A stretch of DNA of 64,000 nucleotides from Hallerella sp964397425 (GTDB lineage Bacteria; Fibrobacterota; Fibrobacteria; Fibrobacterales; Fibrobacteraceae). Shown here in pieces: positions 42,625 to 51,851 of the stretch. Under the pieces are notes generated by a model. That model had not been told where the DNA came from. It saw nothing but the letters and a program-made list of their open reading frames with translations, and searched no databases. The position numbers and the translations under genes were made by a program. Every line of letters starts with the position of its first letter. Position 1 is the first letter of the stretch. Location of the stretch: NCBI GenBank assembly GCA_964397425.1, contig CAYNID010000004.1, positions 152,980-216,979 on the forward strand, given 5' to 3'.

Positions 42625-43890
42625 TTAGGCGGCGGTTTGGCCGCCATCTTGAGACAAGGCTTTCTTGACTAGTGCGGAATCCACCACCAATTTCTTGGTT
42701 TCCGATCCGGGCAATTCGTACATCGCATTTTGCAATACGCGTTCCACCACGGAGCGAAGCCCGCGAGCTCCCGTTTTGCGTTGCATCGTACACGAAACAA
42801 TTTCTGCAATGCCATCTTCGGCGAACGTCAATTCAATGCCGTCCATTTTAAACAGCTTCGTGTATTGTTTGACAATGGCATTCTTCGGTTCTGTCAAAAT
42901 GCGTTTCAACGCCGATTCGTCCAATTCTTCCAAGGAAACGACGACAGGCAAACGCCCGACCAATTCCGGAATTAAACCGAATCGAATCAAATCATCCGGT
43001 TCAAGCTGTTTGAACAATTTCGAAAGGGTGTTGTCCTTTTCAGAACGGATATCGGCACCAAATCCCATTCCGCCTTGATTGACTCGATGGGCGATAATTT
43101 TGTCCAGCGTTTCAAAGGCTCCACCGCAGATGAACAGAATGTTCCTCGTGTTGATTTGCACCAAGCTCTGTTCCGGATGTTTGCGGCCACCTTTCGGCGG
43201 GACTTGCGCCGTCGTCCCTTCCAAAATTTTCAAAAGGCCTTGTTGCACGCCTTCTCCGGAAACATCCCGCGTAATGGAAGGATTCGCCGTCTTACGGGCA
43301 ATTTTGTCAATTTCATCGATGAAAATAATGCCGTGTTCCGCCCGGGCGACATCGTAATCAGCCGCCTGCAAAAGGCGGACCAAAATGTTTTCCACGTCTT
43401 CGCCGACATAGCCCGCTTCCGTGAGCACAGTCGCATCGGCAATGGAAAACGGCACATTTAAAAAGCGGGCTAGCGTTTGGGCCAAAAGCGTCTTGCCGCT
43501 GCCAGTCGGACCGACCAGAAGCAAATTGGACTTGTCGACTTCGACACCATCCGAATCTTTTTTTTCTGCATCGGAATTTTGATAACGCAAGCGTTTGTAA
43601 TGATTGTACACCGCCACGGATAACGCCACCTTCGCATCATCTTGTCCAATGACAAATTCATCGAGGTGCGCTTTCAACTCTTTAGGCGTTGGAAGGGGCG
43701 CTTGAGCAGCTTCGTTTTGAACTTTGGCCGCAGCCTTGGCAAAGTCGTCGACCAAAAGATTGTAACAAGCCGATACACATTCATTGCAAATGTGCACATT
43801 CGCCCCGGAAATCATCTTGGCGACCTGTTCTGCGGGCTTTCCACAAAAACTGCACGTAATCCGAGGGTGATTTTTTCCGCTTTTGTACAT
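42625..43890 (-). CDS. clpX: ATP-dependent Clp protease ATP-binding subunit ClpX
   Basis: 421 aa from ATG 43890 (AAAGG upstream; a TTG one codon earlier is possible). The N-terminal zinc-binding domain has CSFCGKP and CNECVSAC (residues about 10-45). The AAA+ module carries Walker A GPTGSGKTLLAQT, Walker B IIFIDEIDK, the pore loop GYVGEDVE, and the IGF-type ClpP loop as IRFGLIPELVGRLP (GL in place of GF). ClpX unfolds substrates and feeds them to ClpP, whose gene is immediately upstream with 11 nt between. Confidence 0.97.
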   Translation of the reverse strand: MYKSGKNHPRITCSFCGKPAEQVAKMISGANVHICNECVSACYNLLVDDFAKAAAKVQNEAAQAPLPTPKELKAHLDEFVIGQDDAKVALSVAVYNHYKRLRYQNSDAEKKDSDGVEVDKSNLLLVGPTGSGKTLLAQTLARFLNVPFSIADATVLTEAGYVGEDVENILVRLLQAADYDVARAEHGIIFIDEIDKIARKTANPSITRDVSGEGVQQGLLKILEGTTAQVPPKGGRKHPEQSLVQINTRNILFICGGAFETLDKIIAHRVNQGGMGFGADIRSEKDNTLSKLFKQLEPDDLIRFGLIPELVGRLPVVVSLEELDESALKRILTEPKNAIVKQYTKLFKMDGIELTFAEDGIAEIVSCTMQRKTGARGLRSVVERVLQNAMYELPGSETKKLVVDSALVKKALSQDGGQTAA

Positions 43891-43901
43891 CAAAACGACC
43901 T

Positions 43902-44483
43902 TTACTTGTGTGGCCTGAAAATTTCATCAATGACGCCGAATTCGAGAGCCTCTTCCGGAGTCAAGAAAAAGTCACGCTCTGTTTTTTCGCGAACTTCTTC
44001 GATGGAACGGCCAGAATGCTCCGCAATAATTCCCGAGAGCATTTCACGAGTGCGCACCAATTCTTTTGCATGAACCTGGATATCTGTCGATTGTCCAGTC
44101 ACAGCGCCAGACGGTTGATGCAACATGATGCGGGAATGCGGCAACGCATAACGTTTTCCCTTTGTTCCCGCCGAAAGCAAAATCGCCGCCATTGAAATGC
44201 TGTCGCCGACGCAAATCGTCGCCACATTCGGACGGATATGCTGCATTGTGTCGTAAATGGCAAGTCCCGCAGAAACATAACCACCCGGACTGTTGATGTA
44301 CAGCGTGATATCTTTTTCTGGATTTTCGTATTCAAGGAAAATCATTTGCGCCATCACGTTATTGGCGACTTCATCGTTGATGGGCGTGCCCAAAAAGATG
44401 ATCCGTTCCTTGAGAAGGCGAGAATAGATGTCGTAGGCGCGTTCTCCGTGCCCGGTGTTTTCAATGATTGTCGGGATGACCAT
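43902..44483 (-). CDS. clpP: ATP-dependent Clp protease proteolytic subunit
   Basis: 193 aa from ATG 44483, chosen because AAGGGAG lies about 5 nt upstream and the protein then begins MVIPTIIENTGHGERAYDIY, as in typical ClpP; a longer reading would overlap tig. Catalytic Ser at about residue 97 in GDSISMAAILL, His at about 122 in SRIMLHQP, and the Asp in ERDFFLTPEEAL. The oligomerisation region YINSPGGYVSAGLAIYDTM is intact. It follows tig by 16 nt. Confidence 0.97.
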   Translation of the reverse strand: MVIPTIIENTGHGERAYDIYSRLLKERIIFLGTPINDEVANNVMAQMIFLEYENPEKDITLYINSPGGYVSAGLAIYDTMQHIRPNVATICVGDSISMAAILLSAGTKGKRYALPHSRIMLHQPSGAVTGQSTDIQVHAKELVRTREMLSGIIAEHSGRSIEEVREKTERDFFLTPEEALEFGVIDEIFRPHK

Positions 44484-44499
44484 GTTTCTCCCTTGAAAA

Positions 44500-45753
44500 T
44501 TACTTGGCGGAGTCTTCGTGCTTGATTCCGACAATCAAATCTTCGGCAAGACCGATGCGGAGTTCATCACGCAACGCAACGATACGGCCCGACTGACGGA
44601 AATGGTTTTTCAAGTCTTGAGCTTCAACGCCATAAGCCTTGGCGATGTCTTCGATGCGTGCGTCGACAGCAGCCTGAGTCGGACGGAGCTTTTCCTTGTT
44701 CGCGATAAATTCCAAGATGCGGTGCTTCTTGATTTCGCGGATGGCTTCCGGTTCGAGAGTCTTGAGTTCTTCTTCCGTCGGTTCCACGTCTTGATTTGTA
44801 CCCGAATGCTGCTTCAACGTGTACTTGATGAGGTCAATGACCCTTGCATGGGGAACGTCAAACGGATTCGCTTCGATGAGCTTGTCAATCGCTTCGTTCA
44901 CCGCTTTGTTCTTGGCGGCGTTTTCCTTTTGATTGAAAAGACTTGTCTGGAGGTTATCCTTCAGTTCCGCTTCATCCTTCACACCAATCTTCTTGAAGAA
45001 TTCTTCGTCCATCTTCGGAGCGCGAATTTCACGGACATCGGTCACTTCGACTTTGAACTCGGCGGACTTGCCGCGATACTGTTCGTCCTTGTGATCCTGC
45101 GGATACACAAAATTGATTTCCTTCGTTTCACCTTTCTTCACGCCCGTAAGGCCTTCGTCAAATCCCGGAGAAGAGGATTCTCCGAGGAGAGAACGGAATT
45201 CGCGGTCTTCCGGGATTTCCTTCGTTTCGCCGTCAATTTTCACTTCGAGGTAATTGCCGACAACGACATCGCCTTTCTTCGATTCGCGGTCAACGGATTC
45301 CGCCGTAGAATACATCTGGAGGACGCGGTCCAGTTCCGCTTTCACTTCATCTTCGGAAATCGCCACCGACGGGACGCTGATTCCCAAATTCGAATAATCC
45401 TTAATGTCGATTTCCGGATCCACTTCGACAATGGCGGTAAACGTGATGTCCGCTTCCTTGTCATCTTTGAAATCTTCCACTTTGACGCGGGCAACAGGAA
45501 CAATATTCGCCTTTTTCAGTTCTTCGCTGAGAGTCGCATTCATCACTTCTTCAATGCATTCCTGCCGAATCAAGTCCCCGAAACGGGCGATGATAATGTG
45601 GCGAGGAACGGCTCCGGCGCGGAAGCCTTTCATTTGAACTTCTTTGCGGTAACGGGTGACCGCCTTTTCAAAAGGCGCCTTCAAATCCGCTTGGGGAATG
45701 GCAATTTCAACACTGCGAATGGTAGAGCTGGTTTCTTTGATAGAAGCGGTCAT
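44500..45753 (-). CDS. tig: Trigger factor
   Basis: 417 aa; GGAG 5 nt before the ATG. The ribosome-binding N-terminal domain ends its signature loop as FRAGAVPRHIIIARFGD (usual GFRxGxxP). The central FKBP-type PPIase domain spans about residues 155-240 (KGDVVVGNYLEVKIDGET), and the C-terminal chaperone arms follow (YTLKQHSGTNQDVEPTEEEL). Trigger factor is the first chaperone for nascent chains. The order tig-clpP-clpX-lon is the common bacterial proteostasis cluster. tRNA-Leu lies 34 nt upstream. Confidence 0.95.
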   Translation of the reverse strand: MTASIKETSSTIRSVEIAIPQADLKAPFEKAVTRYRKEVQMKGFRAGAVPRHIIIARFGDLIRQECIEEVMNATLSEELKKANIVPVARVKVEDFKDDKEADITFTAIVEVDPEIDIKDYSNLGISVPSVAISEDEVKAELDRVLQMYSTAESVDRESKKGDVVVGNYLEVKIDGETKEIPEDREFRSLLGESSSPGFDEGLTGVKKGETKEINFVYPQDHKDEQYRGKSAEFKVEVTDVREIRAPKMDEEFFKKIGVKDEAELKDNLQTSLFNQKENAAKNKAVNEAIDKLIEANPFDVPHARVIDLIKYTLKQHSGTNQDVEPTEEELKTLEPEAIREIKKHRILEFIANKEKLRPTQAAVDARIEDIAKAYGVEAQDLKNHFRQSGRIVALRDELRIGLAEDLIVGIKHEDSAK

Positions 45754-45787
45754 GTGTTCTCCATGAGTAAAACTCGGTTAAAAAGAT

Positions 45788-45869
<82 letters not shown>

Positions 45870-45915
45870 TTCGTTTGCCAAAAATACAAAAAATCATCCT
45901 TTTGGAAACGGAATC

Positions 45916-47175
45916 GTGTATTTTAATGGCGTGTCTAGCGCATTCCGCACAATCCGGATCGGAGTTTTCATCTCCGCGGTGAATCTCCTCATCCAAGGAG
46001 TGGCGTTTCTCGTCACCAATTTCATGGCGAAAAATTTGGGAAACATCCCATTCGCCAATTACGGCATTCTCCAAAGCGATTACACGATTTTTACCGCCCT
46101 CGCCGATTTTGGAACGGCCACGCTTCTGTTAGCCTTTTTCGGCAAACGGATTACCCAGGGAAAAATCCTTTCCCATGCGTTCCAATTGCGATATGTCCTC
46201 ACCTTTTCATCCATGCTTTTGATGCTCCTGTTCGCCTGCGTTGTCAGACGGGAACACGCCGCATTCCGCGGAGAACTCATCCTCGCGTTGGGACTTTTTT
46301 TTCAACACGCTTTTTTTGACTGGTACTTCATCTGCGGAAAACGCTGGAAAAAGCTCCTTGCCGCCAAAATTCTGCACACCATTTCCTATTCAGCAATCAT
46401 GGGATTTTCCCTGTTCCATTTACGCGTGCATACGATTGAAGGATTTGCGTTGGCAACGGTCATCGCGGCGCTCCCCGCCTGGAGTTTTGGGGCGACAGCC
46501 GCTCTCCGGCCTTCCATTTTTCACTTTACGCACCGGAGTTTCCGTTTTATCCGGCTGATGTTGTCCAAGGCGTTTCCCTTTGCCCTTTCAAGCCTCGCCA
46601 GTTTTCTCTACCTTCCCCTGGGACTTTACGCCATGGACCTTTTCGCCCCCCGGGAACAATTCAGCGCATACAATTATGCGAACAAATTAATCGTCCTCGC
46701 TTCGGGAATGATGGTGAATTTTATTTCGTCTTCGCTCGTCACAAAGCACGAATCCCGAGATGAATTTTTCCATTTGAAAGACCTGTTCGTTTTCACGATT
46801 TTCATCGCCATTTGCTGTTCCCCGGCATGGATAATTCCCGAATTTTGCCTCAAATGGCTCTTTTTTGCCGCGCCCCTGCGGAATGATCCCGAAATGCTCC
46901 GGTACTCCGCCACGTGCCTTTCCCTGCTCGCCTTTTCTCTTGTTTTCCAAGCTTCGCGGACAACCCTCGTCGCCACGATGCTCAAAGAAAAGCGCCTGTG
47001 GACTTATGTCGCGTTTATTTTCGCCGGTGGCCTGCTGAACGCGTTCGCCGTCTTTTTACTGCCCGCGATTAACGTTTCGCCGCACCTTATCCCGGCATTG
47101 ACCCTTACCGGCGACTTGAGTTTAAGCGTGCTGTTGTTCTGTTACTTCGGAAAACGCAGGCGTTTTCGGCTGTAG
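45916..47175 (+). CDS. Polysaccharide flippase (Wzx/MATE-like)
   Basis: About 419 aa if started at GTG 45916; GTG 45931 is an alternative and neither has a strong ribosome site. The chain is almost entirely membrane helices (12-14), starting IRIGVFISAVNLLIQGVAFL followed by VTNFMAKNLG, as in polysaccharide-export flippases that move lipid-linked oligosaccharides across the inner membrane. Residues near FALSSLASFLYLPLGLYAMD and ALTLTGDLSLSVLLFCYFGK fit the family. It is the only plus-strand gene of the polysaccharide module and overlaps the polymerase gene tail-to-tail by 54 bp. Confidence 0.8.
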   Translation: MYFNGVSSAFRTIRIGVFISAVNLLIQGVAFLVTNFMAKNLGNIPFANYGILQSDYTIFTALADFGTATLLLAFFGKRITQGKILSHAFQLRYVLTFSSMLLMLLFACVVRREHAAFRGELILALGLFFQHAFFDWYFICGKRWKKLLAAKILHTISYSAIMGFSLFHLRVHTIEGFALATVIAALPAWSFGATAALRPSIFHFTHRSFRFIRLMLSKAFPFALSSLASFLYLPLGLYAMDLFAPREQFSAYNYANKLIVLASGMMVNFISSSLVTKHESRDEFFHLKDLFVFTIFIAICCSPAWIIPEFCLKWLFFAAPLRNDPEMLRYSATCLSLLAFSLVFQASRTTLVATMLKEKRLWTYVAFIFAGGLLNAFAVFLLPAINVSPHLIPALTLTGDLSLSVLLFCYFGKRRRFRL

Positions 47176-48429
47176 CGTGCAAACTTTCGCCACCAACCAG
47201 ATGATAACTCCCCACGCCCAAAAAATGCCCTGTTTGTAACCCGCCAAAAAGAACCAGAACCCGGCGAAATAAATGAAAAACGTAAAAAGCATCACGCGGA
47301 AAGGCGTTTTCCGCCGTTTCATCCGCGCATACAATGATGAAAGTCCAAGTCCTATCAAGAACGGTACGATAAAGCATCCCGGAAGCCCGAAATCCTTGTA
47401 AATTTCCCACAGGTAACCCGTCGTGTTGTAGCCCGGAATTTTTTGAACGCTCTCGTTGAAAATGCCGTCCCAGCCAAAACTGTTTTTCAACGCTCCCGGA
47501 ACACGGAAATATTCAAGCATTCCCGAAAAAAAATCAATTCCATAAGTGAACGAATGTATATGCCTGTCCGGAGCCGGATTCAACGCGTAATCCAAATTCC
47601 AATAATTGTTCGCCACGTATTTATAAGGCATCGTCATCGCCGCGTCCATTGTCATGGAGCGGATTGAATTGCTGCCCGCATACTGAGACCGCGCCGAAGC
47701 CACAAAGACAAACGCCGAAATTCCAAGCAGCAAAAATGCCGTTATCAACCAAACGGGAATGCGTTTGCAAAGGACGTTGAATAAAATCACGGCAAACCCG
47801 ACACACATGAAAAAAGTCGTCCGGCTCGGGTAAGCGCAAACGCTCAGCAGGCAAATCAACGGCACCACCGCCCGTGATATCCAACGAATCCAGCTGACCG
47901 GATTCAAAGAACGAAACGCCGCCACGCCAAACAGCAAAATGACGAGCGGGGCGCTTGAAAAAAACTGCGCATAAATTCCATAATCCACTTTTCGCGAAGC
48001 CCAGTAACTGGCGTTCCCCGAAAACAGGATGAGCGTTCCCACTTTTTGAAGTATGCCGAATATCCCAACCAGATAGAGCGCGAGGATTACACACGCAAGC
48101 GCAAAGTGCCATTTCCAATTATACCGGACAGACGGATTGTTTTCATCCGCGACCATCGGAATTTTTCCCGCATTCCATTCATACAAAAGGCACGCCGTCG
48201 AAAACGAAAAGATGGCTCCCAGCCAGACAAACCACGTCTTTGCGTGGAACGGCGTCATCGCATTGTCCAGTTGCAAATACGCCACAGCCAGAGTCAGGCA
48301 TTGAGAGAAAATGTAAACCGTCGCCGGAGAAAAAAAATCCTTCTTTGTTTTCCAAACAAAGAACAGCAATCCTACGACTACCGAGATTAAAAAAGCCGAT
48401 TCCGGATTTTCGCAAATCCAGGCAAGCAT
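47122..48429 (-). CDS. O-antigen/polysaccharide polymerase-like membrane protein (Wzy-like)
   Basis: 435 aa with about 11 predicted membrane helices. A large periplasmic loop (residues about 235-330) contains SARSQYAGSNSIRSMTMDAA, YWNLDYALNP and GYNTTGYLWEIYKDFGLPGC; the last resembles the conserved loop of Wzy/O-antigen ligase-type polymerases (TxYLxxxxxxGxxG). Sequence in this family is poorly conserved, so the call relies on topology and on the adjacent Wzz- and Wza-like genes. Its start overlaps the Wzz-like gene stop by one base. Confidence 0.7.
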   Translation of the reverse strand: MLAWICENPESAFLISVVVGLLFFVWKTKKDFFSPATVYIFSQCLTLAVAYLQLDNAMTPFHAKTWFVWLGAIFSFSTACLLYEWNAGKIPMVADENNPSVRYNWKWHFALACVILALYLVGIFGILQKVGTLILFSGNASYWASRKVDYGIYAQFFSSAPLVILLFGVAAFRSLNPVSWIRWISRAVVPLICLLSVCAYPSRTTFFMCVGFAVILFNVLCKRIPVWLITAFLLLGISAFVFVASARSQYAGSNSIRSMTMDAAMTMPYKYVANNYWNLDYALNPAPDRHIHSFTYGIDFFSGMLEYFRVPGALKNSFGWDGIFNESVQKIPGYNTTGYLWEIYKDFGLPGCFIVPFLIGLGLSSLYARMKRRKTPFRVMLFTFFIYFAGFWFFLAGYKQGIFWAWGVIIWLVAKVCTLQPKTPAFSEVTEQQHA

Positions 48430-49652
48430 CAGCCCGAACGTCTCCTTCTAAAAAAGCCGGTAAACGTACCCCATTCCTTGTCCAACATCGAACCGCTGCC
48501 GCGCTGGGATTTCAACATTTCGATGAAATTGCAAACAATTGTCGCCAAAAGGGACATGACGAGCACTGTAAACACGAGAGATGCCCCACGCAGCGGAGAA
48601 ACCTTCTTGTCGTTTGGCCACGGAGCTTCGAGAACGTGCAAATTCGTGAGCTTCTTCGCCTCTTCGAGCTGCATTTGTTCGCTTTGCTGGCGGAGAAGTT
48701 TATACATCGCCACCTGCACTTTGACTTCTTCTTCTTTCCGCAAATATTCCGCACCGAGTTCCGGGCTTTTCTTGAGCGCGACAAGCCCCGTCGATTGCTG
48801 CTTGCCGTTCAACGTTTGATTGATGGCGGCATTCAACGAATTGTAGCGTTTCGAAAGTTCGTTATAACGCTTGGATTCATCGCTGTGCAATTGACGTTCA
48901 TAATTCATTTCCACCGCGACTGCCTGGCGTTCCGTCTGCAATTCGCTCAAATATTTAATCGTCGCTTCCATTTGAATTTCCGGGTCGTAAAAATTGTTTT
49001 CCGACTGAAATTGCACAAACGCGTTTTGCAAAGAATCCATCGTTTTCAAATTCAGCGCAATGCGACTTTCAAAATATTCCCGACTTTGCTTCGCCTGCAT
49101 CGTTTTGAATGCGTTGAACATGGAATCCGCCTTTTCAAGCATGAACGCCGCCATGTCCGCCGCCATTTGATAATCTTCATCTTCGATGGTGATTTCGAGC
49201 ATGCTTTCGTCCGTCAATTCCAACGAGAAATTTTTTCGGAATGCTTTCAGCAAATCGGCACGGAATTTCCCGTCGAATTCGTAATGCTCCGCCAACTGGA
49301 ACTTATCGATGACCATATCGTGCAATTCCTTCGAATTGAAAATGGTCCAAATGGCATCTGCATCAACAGAGCCCGTCGTCAATCCGAACATGGACGCATA
49401 CGAGGAGAGTTCCCCGCCGAGAAAACTGCTCAAAGCGCCCATGCTCGATGTACTGGGCGGCGGCGTCACCACGGCTTTCGCCGCATACGTCGGCTTGATA
49501 ACCCACATGACCAGCACAAACACGACAATCGTCGGAACGAAAACCATCAGCAGACACAACTTGAAATGTTTCAAGTCATTGTTGAGTATTCGCAAAAAAG
49601 TTTCCGAAAGTCCCGGAGACTCCGGAGATGTAGAACTACTTGTAGTTGACAT
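48429..49652 (-). CDS. Polysaccharide chain-length determinant (Wzz/Wzc N-domain-like)
   Basis: 407 aa. Membrane helices at residues about 32-55 (LCLLMVFVPTIVVFVLVMWV) and 355-380 (LVFTVLVMSLLATIVCNFIE) bracket a periplasmic region with a long coiled coil (about 175-320, QAKQSREYFESRIALNLKTM to LLRQQSEQMQLEEAKKL). PWPNDKKVSPLRG just before the second helix is the Pro-rich motif of Wzz/PCP proteins. There is no C-terminal tyrosine-kinase domain. It works with the polymerase and exporter to set glycan length. The start lies inside the end of the Wza-like gene (17-bp overlap). Confidence 0.88.
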   Translation of the reverse strand: MSTTSSSTSPESPGLSETFLRILNNDLKHFKLCLLMVFVPTIVVFVLVMWVIKPTYAAKAVVTPPPSTSSMGALSSFLGGELSSYASMFGLTTGSVDADAIWTIFNSKELHDMVIDKFQLAEHYEFDGKFRADLLKAFRKNFSLELTDESMLEITIEDEDYQMAADMAAFMLEKADSMFNAFKTMQAKQSREYFESRIALNLKTMDSLQNAFVQFQSENNFYDPEIQMEATIKYLSELQTERQAVAVEMNYERQLHSDESKRYNELSKRYNSLNAAINQTLNGKQQSTGLVALKKSPELGAEYLRKEEEVKVQVAMYKLLRQQSEQMQLEEAKKLTNLHVLEAPWPNDKKVSPLRGASLVFTVLVMSLLATIVCNFIEMLKSQRGSGSMLDKEWGTFTGFFRRRRSG

Positions 49653-50823
49653 AGATGATAAACGCCGAAGAAACGACCGTTAAGAGGGAAGCCGCGAACA
49701 AAGTGAAGTCTTTGAATCGCTCATAAGTACTTTTGGGAATTTCGATAAAATCCCCCGGAAGGATAGGATCGGCAGTCGCATTCACATAAATCGTTTCCCT
49801 GTCTCCGCGAACCACCTTGACCTGATCAAAAGAGCCAGAAATTGTAGTCACACCTGCCGCCGAAATATAATCCAACGCATGCCACGAAGGATCATACGTC
49901 TGTCTGCCGACCCCCGCAACAGCCCCGCCGACATAAACGAGCAAAGGCTTCATCGTGTATTCCACTTCCGCTCCCGGCGAAACAATTTCTTTATCCGCTT
50001 CCCGAATCGGAATGGATTTAGACGAGCCGTCCTTTCCCCGGATAGTCACCGACTGATATCCCATATTCGGCAACCGTTTGCCGCCGCACCGGTCAAAGTA
50101 ATATTGAACCGTTTTTCCTTCTGTATAGGGCACTGCGGAACGGTAATTCGGCAAAATGAGAGTCACCGCGTCTTTCATATCCGCAAAAGGAATGAATATC
50201 TGATCCCCCTGTTCAATCATAACATCGTTTTTAAAATCGCCTTCATTGTAAACCTTGTCCATGTTGATGTGCAACGTGTCACCGCCGCGAATCAGCAGAA
50301 CATCCTCGTCGCGGCCCGATGGCAAAATGTCGCCCACCATCTTTATCAAACGGCTCAAACGCGTTTGCGGTTCCACCAAAACCTGCCCAACCTGGGGAAC
50401 GGCTCCCATCACGTTCACAATGATTTTCTTGAGTTGCGCAAGCTGTACAAAACAATATTCCGGATTATAACGTTTCGAAACAATCTTCAAAATCTCTTCG
50501 CGGGCTTCCGCTATGGTTTTCCCCGCCACATTCACCGAGCCGCATTCTTCGATAACCACATTTCCATCTGGATAAACCTTTACCGACAAATACGTGTTTT
50601 CGAGCATGATGTCCAAATAATCGCCCGGTCCCAACTTATAAGAGGAGTCAACCAAACCTTCACTATAAGTGGGCTGCATCGTCACCGAATTGCGTTGAAC
50701 GGATGTCGAAGGAGTCGATGCCAGTGCAGACAAGCCGCCGACCGGTTCTGCACCGCATAAAAAAGCCGGAATCCCGAAAAGAACGAGACTGGGGAGCAAA
50801 AATTTTAAAAAATGCATATCCAT
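49636..50823 (-). CDS. Polysaccharide export protein (Wza-like, SLBB domains)
   Basis: 395 aa from ATG 50823 (MDMHFLKFLLPSLVLF; ATG 50817 is equally possible). A signal peptide ends near FLCGA; no good lipobox is seen, unlike E. coli Wza. The poly-export domain reads YKLGPGDYLDIMLENTYLSV and VYPDGNVVIEECGSVNVAGK, followed by SLBB-type domains (VMGAVPQVGQVLVEPQTRLS; VYVGGAVAGVGRQTYD). A C-terminal hydrophobic helix (FTLFAASLLTVVSSAFIIYV) could be the outer-membrane pore helix. It would form the export channel for the glycan assembled by the neighbouring gene products. Confidence 0.88.
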   Translation of the reverse strand: MDMHFLKFLLPSLVLFGIPAFLCGAEPVGGLSALASTPSTSVQRNSVTMQPTYSEGLVDSSYKLGPGDYLDIMLENTYLSVKVYPDGNVVIEECGSVNVAGKTIAEAREEILKIVSKRYNPEYCFVQLAQLKKIIVNVMGAVPQVGQVLVEPQTRLSRLIKMVGDILPSGRDEDVLLIRGGDTLHINMDKVYNEGDFKNDVMIEQGDQIFIPFADMKDAVTLILPNYRSAVPYTEGKTVQYYFDRCGGKRLPNMGYQSVTIRGKDGSSKSIPIREADKEIVSPGAEVEYTMKPLLVYVGGAVAGVGRQTYDPSWHALDYISAAGVTTISGSFDQVKVVRGDRETIYVNATADPILPGDFIEIPKSTYERFKDFTLFAASLLTVVSSAFIIYVNYK

Positions 50824-50856
50824 CCAAATGGGGAAAGATGAGTTGCCATAAGATAC

Positions 50857-50885
50857 AAAAAAAGCCCTGCATACGCAGAGCTTTT
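50857..50885 (-). terminator. Intrinsic terminator after rpsG
   Basis: On the minus strand AAGCTCTGC-GTAT-GCAGGGCTT is followed by TTTTT; it separates the ribosomal transcript from the polysaccharide genes 22 nt downstream of the rpsG stop. Confidence 0.85.
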
Positions 50886-50906
50886 CCAAAACAAGGAGCG
50901 TTGAAA

Positions 50907-51383
50907 TTAGAAGCGGAAATGAGCAAAAGCCCGGTTCGCTTCAGCCATCTTATGCACATCCTGCTTTTTGCGGACAGCGTTGCCTTCGTTGTTCTTTGCA
51001 GAAACAAGTTCAGCAGCCAGGCGTTCGGCCATATTCGATTCGGTACGTTTCCGCGCCGCATCCAACAACCAACGGAGAGCCAAAGCCTTGGCGCGATCCG
51101 GAGCGACTTCCATCGGGACCTGGTAGTTCGCACCACCAATACGGCGAGACTTCACTTCGAGTCTCGGCTTGATGTTTTCCAAGCATTCTTCGAACTTTTC
51201 CAGCGGAGAGCCTTCGCCTTCCACTTTCTTGTTCAAAATATCGAGCGCCGTATAAACAATCTGTTCGGCAATCGTCTTCTTGCCCTGTTTGAGAACAACA
51301 CCGATCAGTTCCGTGATGAGAACAGAGTGGTAACGCGGATCCGGGATGGTGTGCTTGTGAATTGTCTTTCTTCTTCTGGACAT
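50907..51383 (-). CDS. rpsG: Ribosomal protein S7
   Basis: 158 aa. MSRRRKTIHKHTIPDPRYHS and the later VKSRRIGGANYQVPMEV and ALRWLLDAAR are the uS7 signatures. It binds the 3' domain of 16S rRNA and nucleates assembly of the small subunit head. It follows rpsL by 12 nt; instead of fusA, a terminator and polysaccharide genes come next. Confidence 0.98.
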   Translation of the reverse strand: MSRRRKTIHKHTIPDPRYHSVLITELIGVVLKQGKKTIAEQIVYTALDILNKKVEGEGSPLEKFEECLENIKPRLEVKSRRIGGANYQVPMEVAPDRAKALALRWLLDAARKRTESNMAERLAAELVSAKNNEGNAVRKKQDVHKMAEANRAFAHFRF

Positions 51384-51395
51384 GATGCTCTTCCT

Positions 51396-51779
51396 TTACT
51401 TCTTGGCCGCAGCCTTTTTCTTGACACCGTACTTGGAACGGGCCTGGTTACGACCGTTCACGGCCTGCGTGTCCAACGTACCGCGGATGATGTGGTAACG
51501 CACACCCGGAACGTCCTTGACACGACCGCCACGGATGAGAACAATGGAGTGTTCCTGGAGGTTGTGACCTTCACCAGGAATGTAAGCGGTCACTTCCATC
51601 TTGTTGGAAAGGCGAACACGCGCAATCTTACGAAGAGCGGAGTTCGGCTTCTTCGGCGTTGTCGTGTAAACACGGGTGCAAACACCGCGCTTTTGCGGAC
51701 TTTGTTTCAGAGCCGGCGAAGCGGTTCTGTTGAGGATTTTCTCGCGGCCCTTGCGGACGAGCTGTTGTATAGTAGGCAT
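51396..51779 (-). CDS. rpsL: Ribosomal protein S12
   Basis: 127 aa, uS12 of the decoding centre. TTTPKKPNSALRKIARVRL contains Lys43 and GGRVKDVPGVRYH contains Lys88 and Asp89, the residues where streptomycin-resistance changes and the methylthio-Asp occur; all are wild-type here. The long N-terminal tail ends KKGVC-type as QKRGVC. It has its own promoter at 51809-51836. Confidence 0.98.
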   Translation of the reverse strand: MPTIQQLVRKGREKILNRTASPALKQSPQKRGVCTRVYTTTPKKPNSALRKIARVRLSNKMEVTAYIPGEGHNLQEHSIVLIRGGRVKDVPGVRYHIIRGTLDTQAVNGRNQARSKYGVKKKAAAKK

Positions 51780-51808
51780 TTTTCTGTTTCCCTAATTTTG
51801 GAAGTCCA

Positions 51809-51836
51809 AATATAGTTTTTTTTCGAATAATTTCAA
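51809..51836 (-). promoter_or_regulatory. rpsL promoter
   Basis: On the minus strand TTGAAA (51831-51836) and TATATT (51809-51814) are spaced by 16 nt, between the rpoC stop and the rpsL start. AGGGAAAC near the ATG is the ribosome site. Confidence 0.6.
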
Positions 51837-51851
51837 GTTTACCCTCTTGAT

